From the NCBI GenBank assembly GCA_002205965.3, contig NADL03000459.1, forward strand, positions 1,798,001 through 1,862,000: 64,000 nt of DNA. The letters run 5' to 3'. The first letter of the stretch is position 1. The number at the start of each line of letters is the position of its first letter. Shown here one piece after another: positions 45,461 through 58,475 of this stretch. Under the pieces are notes generated by a model. The model made no database searches, was not told the origin of the DNA, and saw nothing but the letters and a program-made list of their open reading frames with translations. The position numbers and the translations under genes are program-made. The DNA comes from Kappaphycus alvarezii (Eukaryota > Rhodophyta > Florideophyceae > Gigartinales > Solieriaceae).

Positions 45461-46280
45461 TGGTCGGGAAACGGTCCGGATTTCTGAAAAGTCACACTAC
45501 AAAAACCAATCATGAAAACGTTGGCTCACGTACACGTTGACCAGGTGCAAAAAAATAAATTCTTCGGCCAATTTTCTTAGCGCAAGGGACAATATGGCCC
45601 GAATCGTTTCTGATTCATTCTCCTATAAAATACGACCGAAAAATTTTGGTTAGAAAAACCTCACAGCTCGAACCGAAGTGAACGGAATCCCCCGGGAATA
45701 TAACAAATAAATTCATTGGGCGCTATAATCAAACCACTTCAAATCGTGTTCCGGCTACGTTCATGCTGGATTAATTGTCTCAAAAATAACAGTCGTTCTT
45801 TGATTGGTCAGTCTCCGAGTGAGAGGCATAATATATTATCAATTATTTTTTAGAAACCAAAAAAATGATACTGATATATTATCGGTTGTTCGTCAGCTAA
45901 ACGAATGAATTTATAAGTACAATAAAAACTTAGTATAGTAAATCAAAAGTCTATAATTGTACAGCGTACGAAATAGATTGTAAAGCACAATACTTATGCA
46001 TTTAGTGGCGCTGAAGGCATACTATGGCGCGCCTCGATGGTGGCACTGGATATAAAATCGTGTGAATGAACGATTCTCGCGGTTCGAAATGCTATAGATT
46101 TAACCGTTTTAAGTATATCTTAAAAATGTCGCGAAGCCTTGGTTTTCTCTCGCAAAATTTAAACGCGTACATTGGATTGCAAACATAGTTATTGCGCGAA
46201 AAACGAACGAAAAGACCTGCAAAGGACATATAAGGAGCACTACAGGGCATGTAAAATATCTCACAGACCTTTAGCCACAC
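45461..46280. other. No gene; flank of the Tc1/mariner copy
   Basis: AT-rich. Terminal inverted repeats and TA target sites for the transposon at 46.3 kb were sought here and at 47.3-47.5 kb without success. Confidence 0.5.
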
Positions 46281-47345
46281 TTGAAAAGGCAGAGAAGATC
46301 TAACATGTCCGTTACACCTCGTCTCTCGGACTTCGAGAAAAGACAAATTCTCGCCCTCCGCGGTGAGTGCCTGAGCTGGAAGGAGATCGCGGAAACCGTC
46401 CGTCGCCCCAAGAGCACTTGCTACCGTTTTTACATTCGCATTCAAAAAAAGGACGCTGCAAAACACGAGATCAACCTCAAAAGGATGCCCACCAGCATCG
46501 CCGCCTCCTTCGCAACGCATCTACGGGTAAGTACAGCGCAATGAAGCTGAAGAAGAAATTTAACTTCCCAGTGGCTGTTCGCCGAGTTCAGCAGATCCTA
46601 CGGGGAGTTGCTTATTTAAAGTATAAAAAGATGTTCATGGGACCAATGCTGAAGGCGAGTCACATGGATGCCCGTGTTAAGTTTTCTCGTCGATTTGTTT
46701 CTAAAGGGGACCAATTTTGGGTCAAAGTGGTTTTTTTTAATGAGAAAAAATTCAACTTGGACGAGCCGGACGGGTTGCGCTACTACTAGCATGATCTTCG
46801 CAAAGAACTGCACCGCTGTTCTACTCTTCAGATGGCGGGGCTTCTTTGATGGTTTGGGGAGCACTTTCTTTCTACGGTGCGTCTGAGCTGATTATTTTAA
46901 AAAACCATCAAGAATCCAACGCCTATGTGAATACGTTGAAGCCAGGTTTATTGCCGTTCGCAAATGATGTGTTTGGAGAGCAGAGCAGCTGGGTGTTTCA
47001 GCAGGACAATACACTCATACACACAGCCGCGTCTACCCGCTCCTGGCTTGCCCAACATTCTGTTTGCACATTACCGTGACCCACTCGGTCGCCTGATCTA
47101 AATATCATTGAAAACGTTTAGGGATGGATGACCAGGCGGGTCTACAAGCATAATAAAGTGTTTGATGAGGTGGCTGAGCTAGAGGCCACTATTCGTGATG
47201 TGTGTCAATTGATCACCTCGATGTCTTTCGCTTGTACCGCGGCATTCTCAAACGAATGATGGCTTTGATGGACTCAAAGGGGGAAAGCACGAAGTACTGC
47301 GATAGGGTCTGCCCGGAATTGTTTAGCATGTACGCGTTTGAATTT
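46281..47345 (+). pseudogene. Tc1/mariner-family transposase, nonsense-broken
   Basis: Plus-strand pieces give the full order of the family. The N-terminal helix-turn-helix starts at 46,305 (MSVTPRLSDFEKRQILALRG, then SWKEIAETVRRPKSTCYRF). After a frameshift near 46,510 comes a second DNA-binding part (LKKKFNFPVAVRRVQQIL) and the catalytic start FFNEKKFNLDEPDGLRYY. Then MVWGALSFYGASELIIL, WVFQQDNTLIHTAA (second Asp) and RSPDLNIIENV (Glu), the DDE triad. Trp positions expected in YYW-HDLRKE, W-PTRSPDLN and ENVW-GW are all stop codons (TAG, TGA, TAG). An intact enzyme would cut and paste the element at TA sites. A related, more decayed copy lies at 58.9-59.8 kb. Confidence 0.88.
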
Positions 47346-50110
47346 CACCAATGAAAATCGTACATCTGTGTTCTTTATCTGATCGCTTGAAAACCATTAA
47401 AGCAAGACAATTTCTTACCGAAGGAGTCGTTTAAGCTCGTAATTTTCCATCTAATATTGCTATCGAGGCTATTCTTTGCATGCCGTGGAAGCTACAAAAT
47501 TGCGACACGGTTGACGTTTACATTCGAATTTCGCACACTTTAAATATTACTGTGAGTGCGCAGTGATTCGTTCGAATGACAAAATTATAATAATTGATAA
47601 GCGAAGGGGAAGTGCAAATTATTGTCTCTTGTCATCACTAATTCCTGTTCTCCCACCTCACGTGCGACCGGCCGGAGTTATGTAGTCGCAGGCAATTGTG
47701 GTAGAAGTTTCTAAGGCAAAAAAGTGCGACGTTAAAAAAATTAAAATAACCCAAAAAAATTCAGGGTAAACTCCATGACTATCGTAGGAACAGTAGAGGA
47801 AGGTAATTCAAGCAGAAAAATAGCAGGCTTTCCCAATAACGTTAAGAAATGATCCAATCAGCCCCTTTTCGAAGCAATAGGCCGAACTTCACACCAGAAG
47901 AGGCAAAGACAAGCATTCTGATCGCGGCATACTTTCTGATGTACTACTGGAAGCCACCAGTTGCATATTCGTCTTCTTATTCCCATCTTTCTCTTTTCGG
48001 TTCCAGAATAATCATCAACTTACGAAGATGGGAGCCATGTTTATCAAAGCAAACATTTCTATGAATTTTTTATTTGTCCTGTTTCCGAAAGGCTTTATTA
48101 TCTCTATTTCTGTAGGTCACAGTTAACTCATCACTCCTTTGTGGCTATTTGGCAACATTATTTTCTACTCTTTCGTTAATTTTACTTGATATTTTATGAT
48201 TTGTGTAGTAGTATGGGGTTGGCCACTTCTACGTAGATGTGCGAAGCACAAGTACCTCGCAGTATACCCAGAAAGAGCTCTGAATACTTTCTCAGTCAAT
48301 TTGGGGAAGAATAAGGGGAGAACAAAGGAAGAAAACAAGATGGGTATCGGTAGGTAGTGATGTCGGCGAGAGAAGTGTAGTGCTTTAGGAAACGAAGGTC
48401 GACTACCAAAACGGCCCAAGTTTTGGGGAAAACTCGCCTACCCTTGACATTGGGTGTGGGGCGGGTACGAAAAAATAAGTAGGAAGTTAGGCCACAGGAA
48501 ACTACTCAGCCGAATAAACAAAAAAACGGAAGAAAGGCGGCCGGTATTGACGATTGTTTGTATGTAGCCCATGACAGCGTGGCGGTCTTTGACGCTTATG
48601 AGTAATTTGGCCTCCTTTCGGCTCGGGATGGTGGCGGTTGTTTTTAGTCGGCCAGCGATTGGTCAGGAGAGCGAGATAGTTAATTATCTCCATAATCAGT
48701 TGACAGTAGATGATAGAGAAGACCCACTGTAATGAGGTGACTTGTGTCCTGAGTGTGGGCGGTTTAGAGAGTATGAAAGTCTTTGATGGCCACTGTACCA
48801 TGGTACACCTACAGTACAGGTGTAACCGGTGTAATGAGGGTGGATGACCTGCAAAAGTGGGGCACGGGTACCCACTTCTGTCAGCCAGGGAAATGGCCAC
48901 AAAAAAACCCAAAACATTTGCTACCATATGGTATTTTCCTGAGGTAGAAGATAAAAAGCCCGTCTAACCCCATTATACCACAATTTGATTTGCTCCGGCG
49001 ATTTTGATTTTTCAGTCTATACCGTTTGATGTCACAGAGTGGGGCTTTTCCCGCAATCGAAACAAAGAGTGTCCTTATGGGGCTTTGAGGATACTGATCT
49101 ACATATTTACCCTGCCAGTCCAGTGATTATAACTGAAGAAGTTTTGAGTTGCTCCGCGCAGGTGAAACGTCCTCAAACTATACCTCTTCGAATAAATAAA
49201 TATCAGAAAGATGCCAGCAAGGTAGTCTAACATTTCGCTCATACTCTAAGACTTGCCAAATACCAGAATTTGGAGGAAGATGAACCAGTACGCGTGTAAG
49301 GCCTCTGTTGCATCCTCCTCGCGACCATAAACGTCGAGCGAGGTGGACCTTGTTTCAAGTTGATCTTCAAAAACAAACCCAATTTCTGGGACCGCTTCTT
49401 ACTGGCACTTGCCTGTAGAGTAACTGGATTTGTTTGACCCCGTAACGGAATAATCTATTCAAACCGCATGCAGTGCATACTGTACGGGAAGGAGCTAGAT
49501 AGAAGTACTAAATAGGAAAAGAAGAAATACATTACCGTAATATAATTTCGTACACAGAGGAAATATAGAATATCCGTACAGATCTGTTTTTGACAACACA
49601 AGACGGTGATACTTTAGATAATAACCTTTAATTTTTTCTCGGTTGTACGGAGGTTCCCCGTCAGCCAATCTATTTGGTGTACATGTTACAATTGTATGGA
49701 TGTTTTGTCTCCTGACAAAGGGAAGGGTTCCTCGTAGTGTGTAAATTGTGGAAATTGTGGAAAATGACATTCCCCGGTACGTTAATAGATTGCCGAGCGG
49801 GTACTTGTGTGGAAGGCACGATTTTCAGCGTCCGTAGGAAAATACGGAAGCAGGATATGGTTAGTAGTTTAGTTCGTCGATAAAATGACGAATAGTGAGT
49901 CCTTTTGTATTTTAAATCTGCTAGAGGTAGTAATTGAGAATTTAGATATACTTAGGCCTTTTTTGGATGCAGTTTATCTAGCTAGTTGAATGGCTGAATT
50001 TTTATAAAGGAGGAATGGCAGGGGTTATAGTCAGTTTCCCAGAGATATCGGAGGATTCAGTATAGCGAAAAAGTATGATGAGAAGCGGCTGAGATTTAAA
50101 TTAGTCAACC
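47346..50110. other. No supportable gene
   Basis: A minus frame at 48,502-48,927 (141 codons, starts MVANVLGFFVAISLADRSGY) and short others show no known motif. A TGTACC-rich imperfect palindrome lies near 48,796-48,830. The block is probably old element DNA. Confidence 0.5.
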
Positions 50111-50428
50111 TCACAGCCTAGAAGTGATAGTTTTCTGCCTTACAGATAGCCCCACGGTGGGACTCCTTTGCAATGTATGTATGATTCTAGTGCAGGAGCT
50201 TGTGTACATCACATCCGAATAAGTTGCAAGTTTGGAATGGGAGGAGGACGTATGGAGGATTTCAATGGGGAGGGATCCTTTTAAGTAATTCAGGAGATGG
50301 CAAAGGGCTCCGAACCAGTAGCGGTCGGTTGGAGCAAACTCGCGGCGAATTGGGGACGGGTGGCTCAGGTTTGCTGCAATTGGGGAGACATCGCTGGCAT
50401 AAGGGTCTTTTCGGAACTTGGTAGCCAT
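50111..50428 (-). pseudogene. Copia RT tail/RNase H fragment
   Basis: The 105-codon minus frame contains RYWFGALCHLLNYLKGSLPI (Copia 'HWxAxKRxLRYLKGT'), SKLATYSDVMYTSS (RNase H first Asp region, family 'LxGYSDADxA'), RIIHTLQRSP and VGLSVRQKTIT (family 'VSWxSxKQxTVxxS'). It is a different lineage from the full Copia at 16-22.8 kb. No flanking LTR or other domain was found. It is a short relic. Confidence 0.65.
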
Positions 50429-50839
50429 TTTTCTTAGCCCACGGATATTTCATCTACTAAGAGAGGAGCATTCAGGAGAATAGTGATCTTAGGCTTTTCA
50501 AAAATGAGGCAAAATTCTGGCAAGCTGTGAGTGCACGTGACATGGTAATCCCAGAGTGATTTCAATCACCATATTTGATTTTTAAATTACGCCGAAATAC
50601 TTGCGTGCGCAGTTGTGAGTAACACCCTGCAAGGGTGCCTTGGCATTTTCCGTGATAGCCATAGCAGTTACCAAGCCAAGATGAAGCAGAGTCATTTGAG
50701 GCCAACTACCTGCAACGCTATTGCAGCTGATTTGCACAGAGTTGGCGTAGCGATGGGGTGGTGCGCGTAGCAGCAAAGGCTCTGCCAGTAAAATTAAAAT
50801 TCCGCAATAGTAATCGCTCCTGTAGTACCAGAGAAAGCT

Positions 50840-51460
50840 AAATTTGTGCTTGCGGATGAGGCCCATCATCATCTCAAACTTTTCTAATTCCAGGCTACTT
50901 GCGCCCTCTCGCTCCTTTCAACGCTTTTTACGATTCTTGTTACGTTCTTCCAACTCTTTTGCATACTTCTCGCGTTCAAAGCTCAACTTTTCCGACTCTA
51001 AGGCCACTTTTACCATATCCGCTTCCTTAAATAGCTCCCCAAAAGATGATGTGCCACCTGACAAGTCTACCGCTTCCCTCTTACGACGCTTTTGATTCTT
51101 CCTACAGCTATTATAGCCATCATTGCTGCCATCCTTCTCTCGACCACTCTCTGCACCGCTTTCGCACGAATCTGAACCGATGTGTTGCCTCTTTCAAAGG
51201 AGAGTCATCTTCACCACTGGACGACCAAGCTTCTCCTTCTCCTCCTCTTTCCGACTGCTCTCTCCTTTTGTCGCATTCTTTTCGATGATAAAATACTTCT
51301 TCTCCTCCCTTATCTGCGACAGCGCTTGAGACAGCACCCCCATCTACCCTCCTTAAACTTCGAAACGCACTGCATTTCGAGTACCGCCGGCGTTAAAATC
51401 GTCCTGCAGACGATTGTAACGGTCCGGAACGGCCCTCCACGTTACATTCTGCGTCATATA
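50840..51460 (-). pseudogene. Myb/SANT-like protein relic with charged coiled-coil C-terminus
   Basis: Minus-strand reading gives WRAVPDRYNRLQDDFNAGG (about 51,390-51,450), which resembles the last helix of a SANT/Myb DNA-binding domain ('SVRDRYxxLxxxF'), then basic and acidic stretches. A coiled coil follows (FEREKYAKELEERNKNRKKR, then a stop, then SLELEKFEMMMGLIRKHK). The layout parallels the Harbinger partner at 13.1-13.7 kb, though no transposase was found next to it here. Stops and frame changes show decay. A non-transposon origin is possible. Confidence 0.45.
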
Positions 51461-53640
51461 TTGATTCATTCTTTACCTTACGTGCCACTTGTTCATACCT
51501 CTGCTTAACGGTAACGTATCCTGCTACGTGTGTACGTGTAGTTGCAACCTACCTGACTATGACGAGATCTTCTAGAGGGAGGTACTTTCCTCTCTTCTTC
51601 AGTATGCATGGACCATCTGTGCCGCCGGTGAAGCGAGCATCGCTCGTTGTCAGAGCTGTAGCACCATTTGAAGATGCAGATCCGTTGGAGGAAGGAAGGG
51701 GATCAGTTGGGTTGGTAACTTCTGCCATGTCGCTGGTGCTGTTCCATGTAGCCGGCGATGGAGGTCTTAAGTGTTATGTCACTGCATTAGATGATATTCT
51801 AGCCAGCTGCCTGAATGTACTATCCTCAAATGCACACAGAAACGCCGTGATCAACTGGCCACATTTCAGCATAACAGCGCAAAGTTCTGGGCAGAATTCT
51901 GTACAACGCTGTCAGCAGTGTAATTTTTTGTGAGAGATTTATCTCCTCACTATCACTCGGCCATATATGAAGTTAAACTCGTAGTAGGTCTTTACAACGC
52001 TGAACAAAGTCATTGGAAATCATAACAAGTGTCTTGTTGGCTGCGCTGCCCGGTCAGCAAGAATCTCGCTAAACTGCACCTCAAAGCACGTTGCTGTAAT
52101 ATTCAAAAATTTACAAAAAAATATGCCTCGAGTTCTATTCTTCTGAATCCTCATATAATAACAGGCTGTTCTGCCCCTTTGACTTAACACGTGTGAACTT
52201 GTGCTACTGTATCTGCCAAGTGGAATGAACTTTAATTCTCCCCAAAAGACCTTAATTAATAGCTAGTTTACAGTACCTTGCAGTGCCGGTGCCGCAACTA
52301 GCACGGCGCCAGTACTTCAGGATTTCATGACTTCTAGTCTCCTATAGTAAACAAAACGAACAACCCCACCCCAACCTTTTGCACACCGCAGACAGTGAAC
52401 AGGAGGTGATCACTAGGTTATTACTATTTGAAGTTGTTGGAAAGCTGCGCGCTTTCATACCCATGATATGTAGACCTTTTATTTAGCTGCAGCCGTAGTT
52501 TTTGTTGCTACTACCCATTGGCATCAATGTCAGCATTGACACATGTTGCCCATTTATTCCACGCCTCCAACATTGTAGTCTTCATTTCGGGACTTATTTC
52601 GACGCCACCTTACGTTTTCTGATTCCTTCCCACATCCCACACCAGGCAGCATTAAAAGGTATCAAGCATCCTTCAATCCAATATTTCTGCTCACAACATG
52701 CCAAACATCCAATCACCTATCCATTACACAAGACAGAAAGTTTTAGATCATGGACACTAAAACACTTTAAAAACAATCATGCCATTCAATACTGCTCCAA
52801 TTCCTGTTAATGCCCCCAAAACACTCTCTCATCGAAAGCATTAACTCTACTTGCCCACAGACACAAAAGAGTTCCGACAAGACTTCAGCCTCGACTCCTC
52901 ATTCTGAGAAGACGCCACGGGTGACATTATTTTCAAATACAACTTTTTCTCTACAACCCTGCCGAAATTTCGACGTAACACCTGTGAAACAGGAAAAGCC
53001 CACACAATCCCTGCCTATTCACCCTTGGTCATCTGATCGTAATCTGGGGTCATTACTAGAAGAGTAACAAGCTGTAACCCGAACAAAACACGTCCGCTTC
53101 CAGCAAAATACATTTATCACGCGTACTGTGTTCCCCAGCGTTTCCTCTAACAGTTACCCCCATCTCCGATAAATTGACTTTTGCCCTTACTATCACCAAC
53201 TAAATCCTTTCTTCACCTAAACTCAAGCATTGAATGACCAGATTACTGGTGATCTGTACAGAAACATCCTCGATTCATATATTTACTACGAGGAACTCGT
53301 CTCCAATTTCACATCGGCTGGGTGCCGTCATACTGACAGCGACCCCCGAATATTCTCCCTCTTATGTATTTGGACTATTTTACTTACCATAATCATTGAT
53401 GAATTCCTCTTTGATGCTGACATCACCTCCCTTATTGACAAATTATTCCATTTTCTCGACTCCGATACAAATCAGCTGCCTTGATGAGCAGAAACATTAC
53501 CTTAAATGGTGCATCACTCAATCATCATCAGAGGCCACCCAAATTTCTTAAATTTAAACTATTTGCCTCATCCTAACCAATCTAGCCCTAACATTTTAAT
53601 CCCAAGCCAACCCGTAGTAGAATTACCTTAGGGGCCACTA
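51461..53640. other. Unassigned, with a plus-strand ORF cluster at 52.5-53.5 kb
   Basis: Three successive plus-strand frames (52,502-52,810; 52,810-53,067; 53,230-53,484) share a strand and low GC. The second starts directly at the end of the first (MPPKHSLIESINSTCPQTQK) and is Ser/Thr/Pro/Gln-rich; the third (MNDQITGDLYRNILDSYIYY) has a hydrophobic helix-like part. The layout recalls a decayed gag, and the decayed Gypsy pol follows on the same strand 2.2 kb away, but no motif confirms it. Confidence 0.35.
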
Positions 53641-55739
53641 TTGAGGGAGTATTTGAAGTCTGTGCTTACTCGTGAGACCAGTCTTTGCTAGTTACAAGAA
53701 AGAACTGGGGTATTTAGGGAAGAGCGGACTATAGTTCGCGCTCGGAAGGAAGCAGGGAATGCCCGGGGTTTCCGTAAAGAGGGGTATTTATTTCTGAAAG
53801 AGTAGTGTCTACTATGGACACGGGTCAGGGGTATGGCGATAATCTACTAGGGAAAATGCCTCCGTGGGAACTTATAAGTGCGGACGTGTGGATGTTCTTT
53901 TTCATGGTGAAGAAATAAAGAAATCTGCTTTTCGAATACGTCTGCTTAAAATACACAAATTTCTTCTCAAACATCTTCGATTAATCCTTTAATTCTTTAC
54001 GATCATTGAAAGAAATGAGTTCAGTAACAACTAAAAACAAAAGATCCTCTAAACGTTAGGTACCCTCCCGCCATTTGATCAATTGAGTTTTGTTTCGGTT
54101 TCTTTCAAAGGTCAGGCGATTAATAGCGCAAGCAGTCCGGGCCTTCAATACTAAACCCTAATAGCGCAGTTGAATGCTCTTTAAAAATAACTTGGCTTAA
54201 ACGACATTTATCTGTACGTATTATTCCGTAAGACAAGAGCAGAGAATTACGAAATGACTCAGCTTTCAACTATTCGTGTTCCGAGCAAAAATAAGGTTCA
54301 AAAGAAAGTTGTAGGATATTTTTATCGGTTAGATGGTTTCAGCCTATCCGAATATTCCAAAAACGATATTGAATAGGCATAAAAATGCAGTGGCGACAAA
54401 AAAACACCCGAAAACAAAATAGAACAGCTGGACAGTCCGTTCTCCGAGCATTCCATGTAAAGGAGGAATAATTTAGAGATTTCAGGACGTTAGGGGGATT
54501 CTCGAAATTGAGAGGCGGTCATTGACTGCATTTATTTTGGTCAGAAGGGCAATTGAGCGACCTTTTGCACTATTTACCAGGGTCGGAGCACCTGTTTCAC
54601 CGTTTACGGGAAAAGAGGTCATTAGGGGGTTCCATGCTGGTCAAGAAATCAGCCTGGTGTATTTCTTCGTGATACTCTTGCCAGAATAGGGTCCGAATCG
54701 AATGAGTAACTGAAGCAGAAGAAATGGAAATTCGATGAGCCCATGGTCTTTATATGTTATTCGTAAAATTTCAATGGACCACTAGGGCTTGAGAAAGTCT
54801 GTATGATCACTTAAATAAGTATAAAATGGTAGCAAAGGCTGATTAAACCTCTTACGGTATGAACGCCGGGTAGCTTCCTCGCGGGGACTCATATTTCTCC
54901 ATAAGAACACTCAAAAGATTGGTTGCGAAGACTATGCAGATGACGCAAAATCCATACATAACCCTGTATAGATTGCAGACTGGTTGAAATCCGTCTCTGT
55001 AAAGGCATATGATGCTAAACTCATACCTTCTTGTACACATATGCTATTTCGAATCTTATATAATCCTATTTTGCGATAAGGTGTCATCAGCCCTGAAGTC
55101 ATTGGATCTTGAAGTGAGCATAGCGGATGGGAACGTTTCTCAAGACTTTGGTTGCGTGGCCCTTCAGATCTTTGGTAGTACAATTGGGCGTTTTGGTGGG
55201 ACGAAAATTCCTGCTGTAAGCAACTATTGGCAGCCTCACTTTTGAATCTCTGCAATCAAACCTAGACTGAGGTTTCCAGTAGTTAAATCTGGCAGTTGGG
55301 GAGAGTGAGGTGCTTCTTCTGGTCTTAAAAAAGACTATCGTGATCTACTGTGCGCGCAATTACAATGAGGATTTCACGTCTGTCATGGGTGAGAAATTGA
55401 ACAGCTTCCGGCTCCATTTCCATTGTAGTAGGTATGAATTGATAGTAGGTTAAATACCGACTAAGAGTTAATTATGGCAGTTCTGGTTTAGAAACCGTAT
55501 GGGTCAAATTTGTGGGAACTTTCAAAGAGGAAAAAATTCTCCGCGGAAGAGTAGGAGACAAACAGAGCCTCTTTTCTTGCCTCCTGGTCAAAATTTAAAA
55601 GAGGAAGAAAATAGAATGCTAGGGAAGGAACATAGGAGCGCGGGAATGACACCTTGACATACTATTGACCTCCGTCATCTAAATTTCCGGAATTTCATTT
55701 CTTTTGGGTGGGCAGAAAATATTCCGATACATTCAAAAG
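53641..55739. other. AT-rich, no gene; possible LTR-like start
   Basis: From 53,643 the sequence begins TGAGGGAGTATTTGAAGTCT, a form common at LTR starts, and includes AAGAAATAAAG near 53,910. No second copy was found in the window, so an LTR call is not supported. Short ORFs only. Confidence 0.4.
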
Positions 55740-57000
55740 CTCACGTTATGCGTATCAAAAACATATTGATGGTGAAGAAGAACGTCAAAGAGCGGTTTAA
55801 AGAAGTAATCATTACTTCCTCGAGCTCATCTCGGTCGTTTCCGGTGGTAATAGCAAAGAAGTAGAATGGAAGGCCCCACTGCTATGTTGACTTTTTTCAG
55901 CTCAACAGGTTTATGAAGCAATATCAATGGCTACTCCCAAAGAGAGAAGTAGGTTCTTAACTATTCTGTATCTTTATACTTATTATTGTCAATTATGCGT
56001 GTCGGAGACCAGAAAGGACGAGAAATCATTTCTTTAGGTACTTAACTTTCTAATTTTAGGTGATTCAGATCGAACTGTGGAATGGATCCACCACTTCTCA
56101 AACAAGGAAGAACTAAATGCTAATCGGGCTTCCCTCTGCGATGTAATATGTCGACCACGTCGTTATTTTCTTGAGCTCACTAGGAGAACACATGTAACAC
56201 TAAAAAGAAGTGTTTTCGAGGGCTCCAAAGGCTAATTTGAAGTTAAAAGTGATCAAGGGTTGCTTCGCTCGGTCTGAAGTCAAGCTAATCGGTTATGTGG
56301 TTAACGAGTTAACGATGCCAGCGTGAAGTTTGATGCCGCCAAGATCAATATATCGTGTAATTTACGGCTCTGACGAATGTGACCGAATTGAGAAGCTTCC
56401 TAAGTGGCCATTTATTACAAAAGCTTCATAACAGTTGCCCCGCGAGGATATGTCAGTAGGGATTGACTTAAATTGGACGCTAGAGATGCAGAAGGATTCT
56501 AAAAACTGAATGAAGGGCATAAATTGCCTCCAGTTCTCGCATACATAGGCTTCGACTCTCAGTTTGTGGAAGACACTGAAGTCTACCCAGTCGCTCTGGG
56601 AGTCATGCTCTCGCAAAAATAAACCAACGGAAAGAAACGCACTGTTCAGGTTTCCCCTCGCAGGATGACATAACAGGAGTGTCGCTTCTCTACCAGCGGA
56701 CGCGAGCATCTCGGGTCTGTGTTCTTTTCAAAGTAATTTCGACTGTATGTACTACCTGAAAATCCATTTGTCGTTTACTCTGACCCTCATGCCATCAAGA
56801 ACTTCAGATTTTACAAAGAATTCTTCGATATCAAAGACTTAATAGCTCATTTAATGTACTTGATGGCATAATAGAATTTCAAAGTGAGGTTCCACTCAGG
56901 CTTGACGAACAGAGCGGCAGAATATTTATCTAGGGCGCCCCAAGCCTGGTTAGAAAGAGAATTAAATGTTGTTGAGGGGGAGAAAGGTCATTAATTTCGG
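55740..57000 (+). pseudogene. Decayed Ty3/Gypsy reverse transcriptase-RNase H
   Basis: Plus-strand pieces: VKERFKEVIITSSSSSRSFP (about 55,785-55,845; family 'VKxxLxxGxIxPSxSPxxSP'), PHCYVDFFQLNRFMKQYQWL, YVDHVVIFLSSLGEH (about 56,147-56,190; catalytic YVDD now YVDH), ANLKLKVIKGCFARSEVKLI (about 56,225-56,290). RNase H end: VVYSDPHAIKNFRFYKEFFD (about 56,770-56,830) and NRAAEYLSRAP (about 56,905-56,940; family 'NxxADALSRxP'). The order and spacing fit Gypsy pol. Stops are numerous, and the catalytic Asp loss and decay make it dead. Confidence 0.72.
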
Positions 57001-57890
57001 GACTGGTCTGAATTTCTTCGGGTTAGAACCGCTTTTTTTAAAATTGCGTAGGTTTACAGCTGGTAAGAAGGTAGAGATGACTTGGCCCAAAAAACATCCG
57101 GTTCGGTGCAACAATAAGGCTTTCATGATTTGGAGCTACACTCTATTCCGCCATGAGAAGAGCGGGTTACAATTCGGGAAGTCTTTTGGGCAACGCAAAA
57201 CTATCACTGCCATATTTCAAGTAAGGATAGGGCACTGGTATGTGATTCCGATAAGAAAAGTACCTGAGAGATATATTCTAGTGTCCAGATACTTATCCTC
57301 AGTTGATAGACTACATCCAGGGTTGGAAATGCTTCTAGCACGCTCAACGGCTTCGAATATTCTACACGAGTCTTCTGGATCCCGTCATGGGATTGTTAAA
57401 AGCATTCTATATCGCGTTAGTGGGTTCCTCAAAGCCACCAAAGGCCTAAAAGAGATTGAAAATTATCGTGGTGGAATATATGACGTTTTAGCCAAGTTCT
57501 TAGACCACTAAGCAAGCTATATCAGACCACGTGCTCTATTTCGTGTAATAGGGATCTTTTTCTTTCGAGCCGTCGAGAAGGACTTTATCGGACAATACTA
57601 AAGCTTTCATGAAATCATTGCTTCAAAATTTCATAGGAAAGCAAAGGGTTGATTGGAAGGCAGTCATTTTATATTCACTAAAGGTGAGAATCCATCCATC
57701 CTCGCATATGCGACCTTTTTTTGTTACAGCGCTGCCTCTGTTTTCCTATAAGCGCATACCACCGCCGCTACAAAGTTTTCGCCTTACGACTGGAGCATGA
57801 CTCTCCGCATGCGTCTCGTTCTCCCAATGTATACATACTCTTTGCCGTTTAAGAGTCACCCTGTCAAAAGAACCTCGATTTCCGAAGTGA
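57001..57890 (+). other. Open frame after the Gypsy RNase H, possibly integrase remnant
   Basis: A 181-codon plus frame (56,966-57,511) follows the RNase H remnant where integrase should be. It is unusually long for this decayed block. It has a basic N-terminal half and a segment VPERYILVSRYLSSVDRLHP that could correspond to the start of the integrase zinc region, but no HHCC or D-D-E motif is recognisable. Function not assigned. Confidence 0.3.
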
Positions 57891-58475
57891 CCATGACGCT
57901 GACGTCTGCTTTTCGGATTTTGGACGCATTCAACATCACATATTAGTCCGCATTGTCTTTTCGCGACAATTCTTCCGCATCATCGACCTCACCCCTCAGT
58001 TTGAAGCTGATAATCTACTCTCTGGTGCGGACTCTAGATCAGGAGACGCCCTCCTCGTGCAACCTCCTCATGAGCCTGAAGACGCCTCCTGGACCAGCAC
58101 ACCGCATTTACTGTTTTTTTACGTCCCTTTTCAGGGAATTATCCCACACAAAATCTGCGCAAGTCGCCAGAGGGGGTACCACCCGCAGGCACTACCTCAA
58201 GGTGCAAGACCTTGCACCCAATATCACTATAATCCTTCTGCTTCTGTCTCCAACCCCCGATACAACCCAGCGTTCCGATTCTAGGCCTTCTCTTCGACCC
58301 CTTTGGCGCTTCATCTCCCGAAACATTATCGCATATCGAAGAGTTTCTGAGCCGCGTTGCTAGAAAATGCCACAACCCAGACGCTAAAATTTGCACGCGC
58401 AACATATTCCCCCTGTAGTCTTCGGGTCCACTGTCTATGGCCAACGTAACCCATCCAGTTCTTGACTGTGAGTAC
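57890..58475 (+). pseudogene. LINE 3' end fragment
   Basis: Plus-strand pieces resemble the C-terminal half of the LINE at 59.9-62.2 kb: FSRQFFRIIDLTPQFEADNL and DALLVQPPHEPED (other copy: AAGLDTRQEVPFLVPGTELR, DILVQPPPTPEG), then near 58,280-58,370 LGLLFDPFGASSPETLSHIE and EEFLSRVARKCH (other copy LAFDSLGAPSPGTIAFIEEL, VPRIASKCH). It ends near the shared 'THPV' terminus at about 58,460. Several frame changes occur. Confidence 0.65.

Noticed and set aside
53643-53960. LTR-like start TGAGGGAGTATTTGAAG
   Set aside because: No second copy in the window and no target duplication, so an LTR cannot be claimed.
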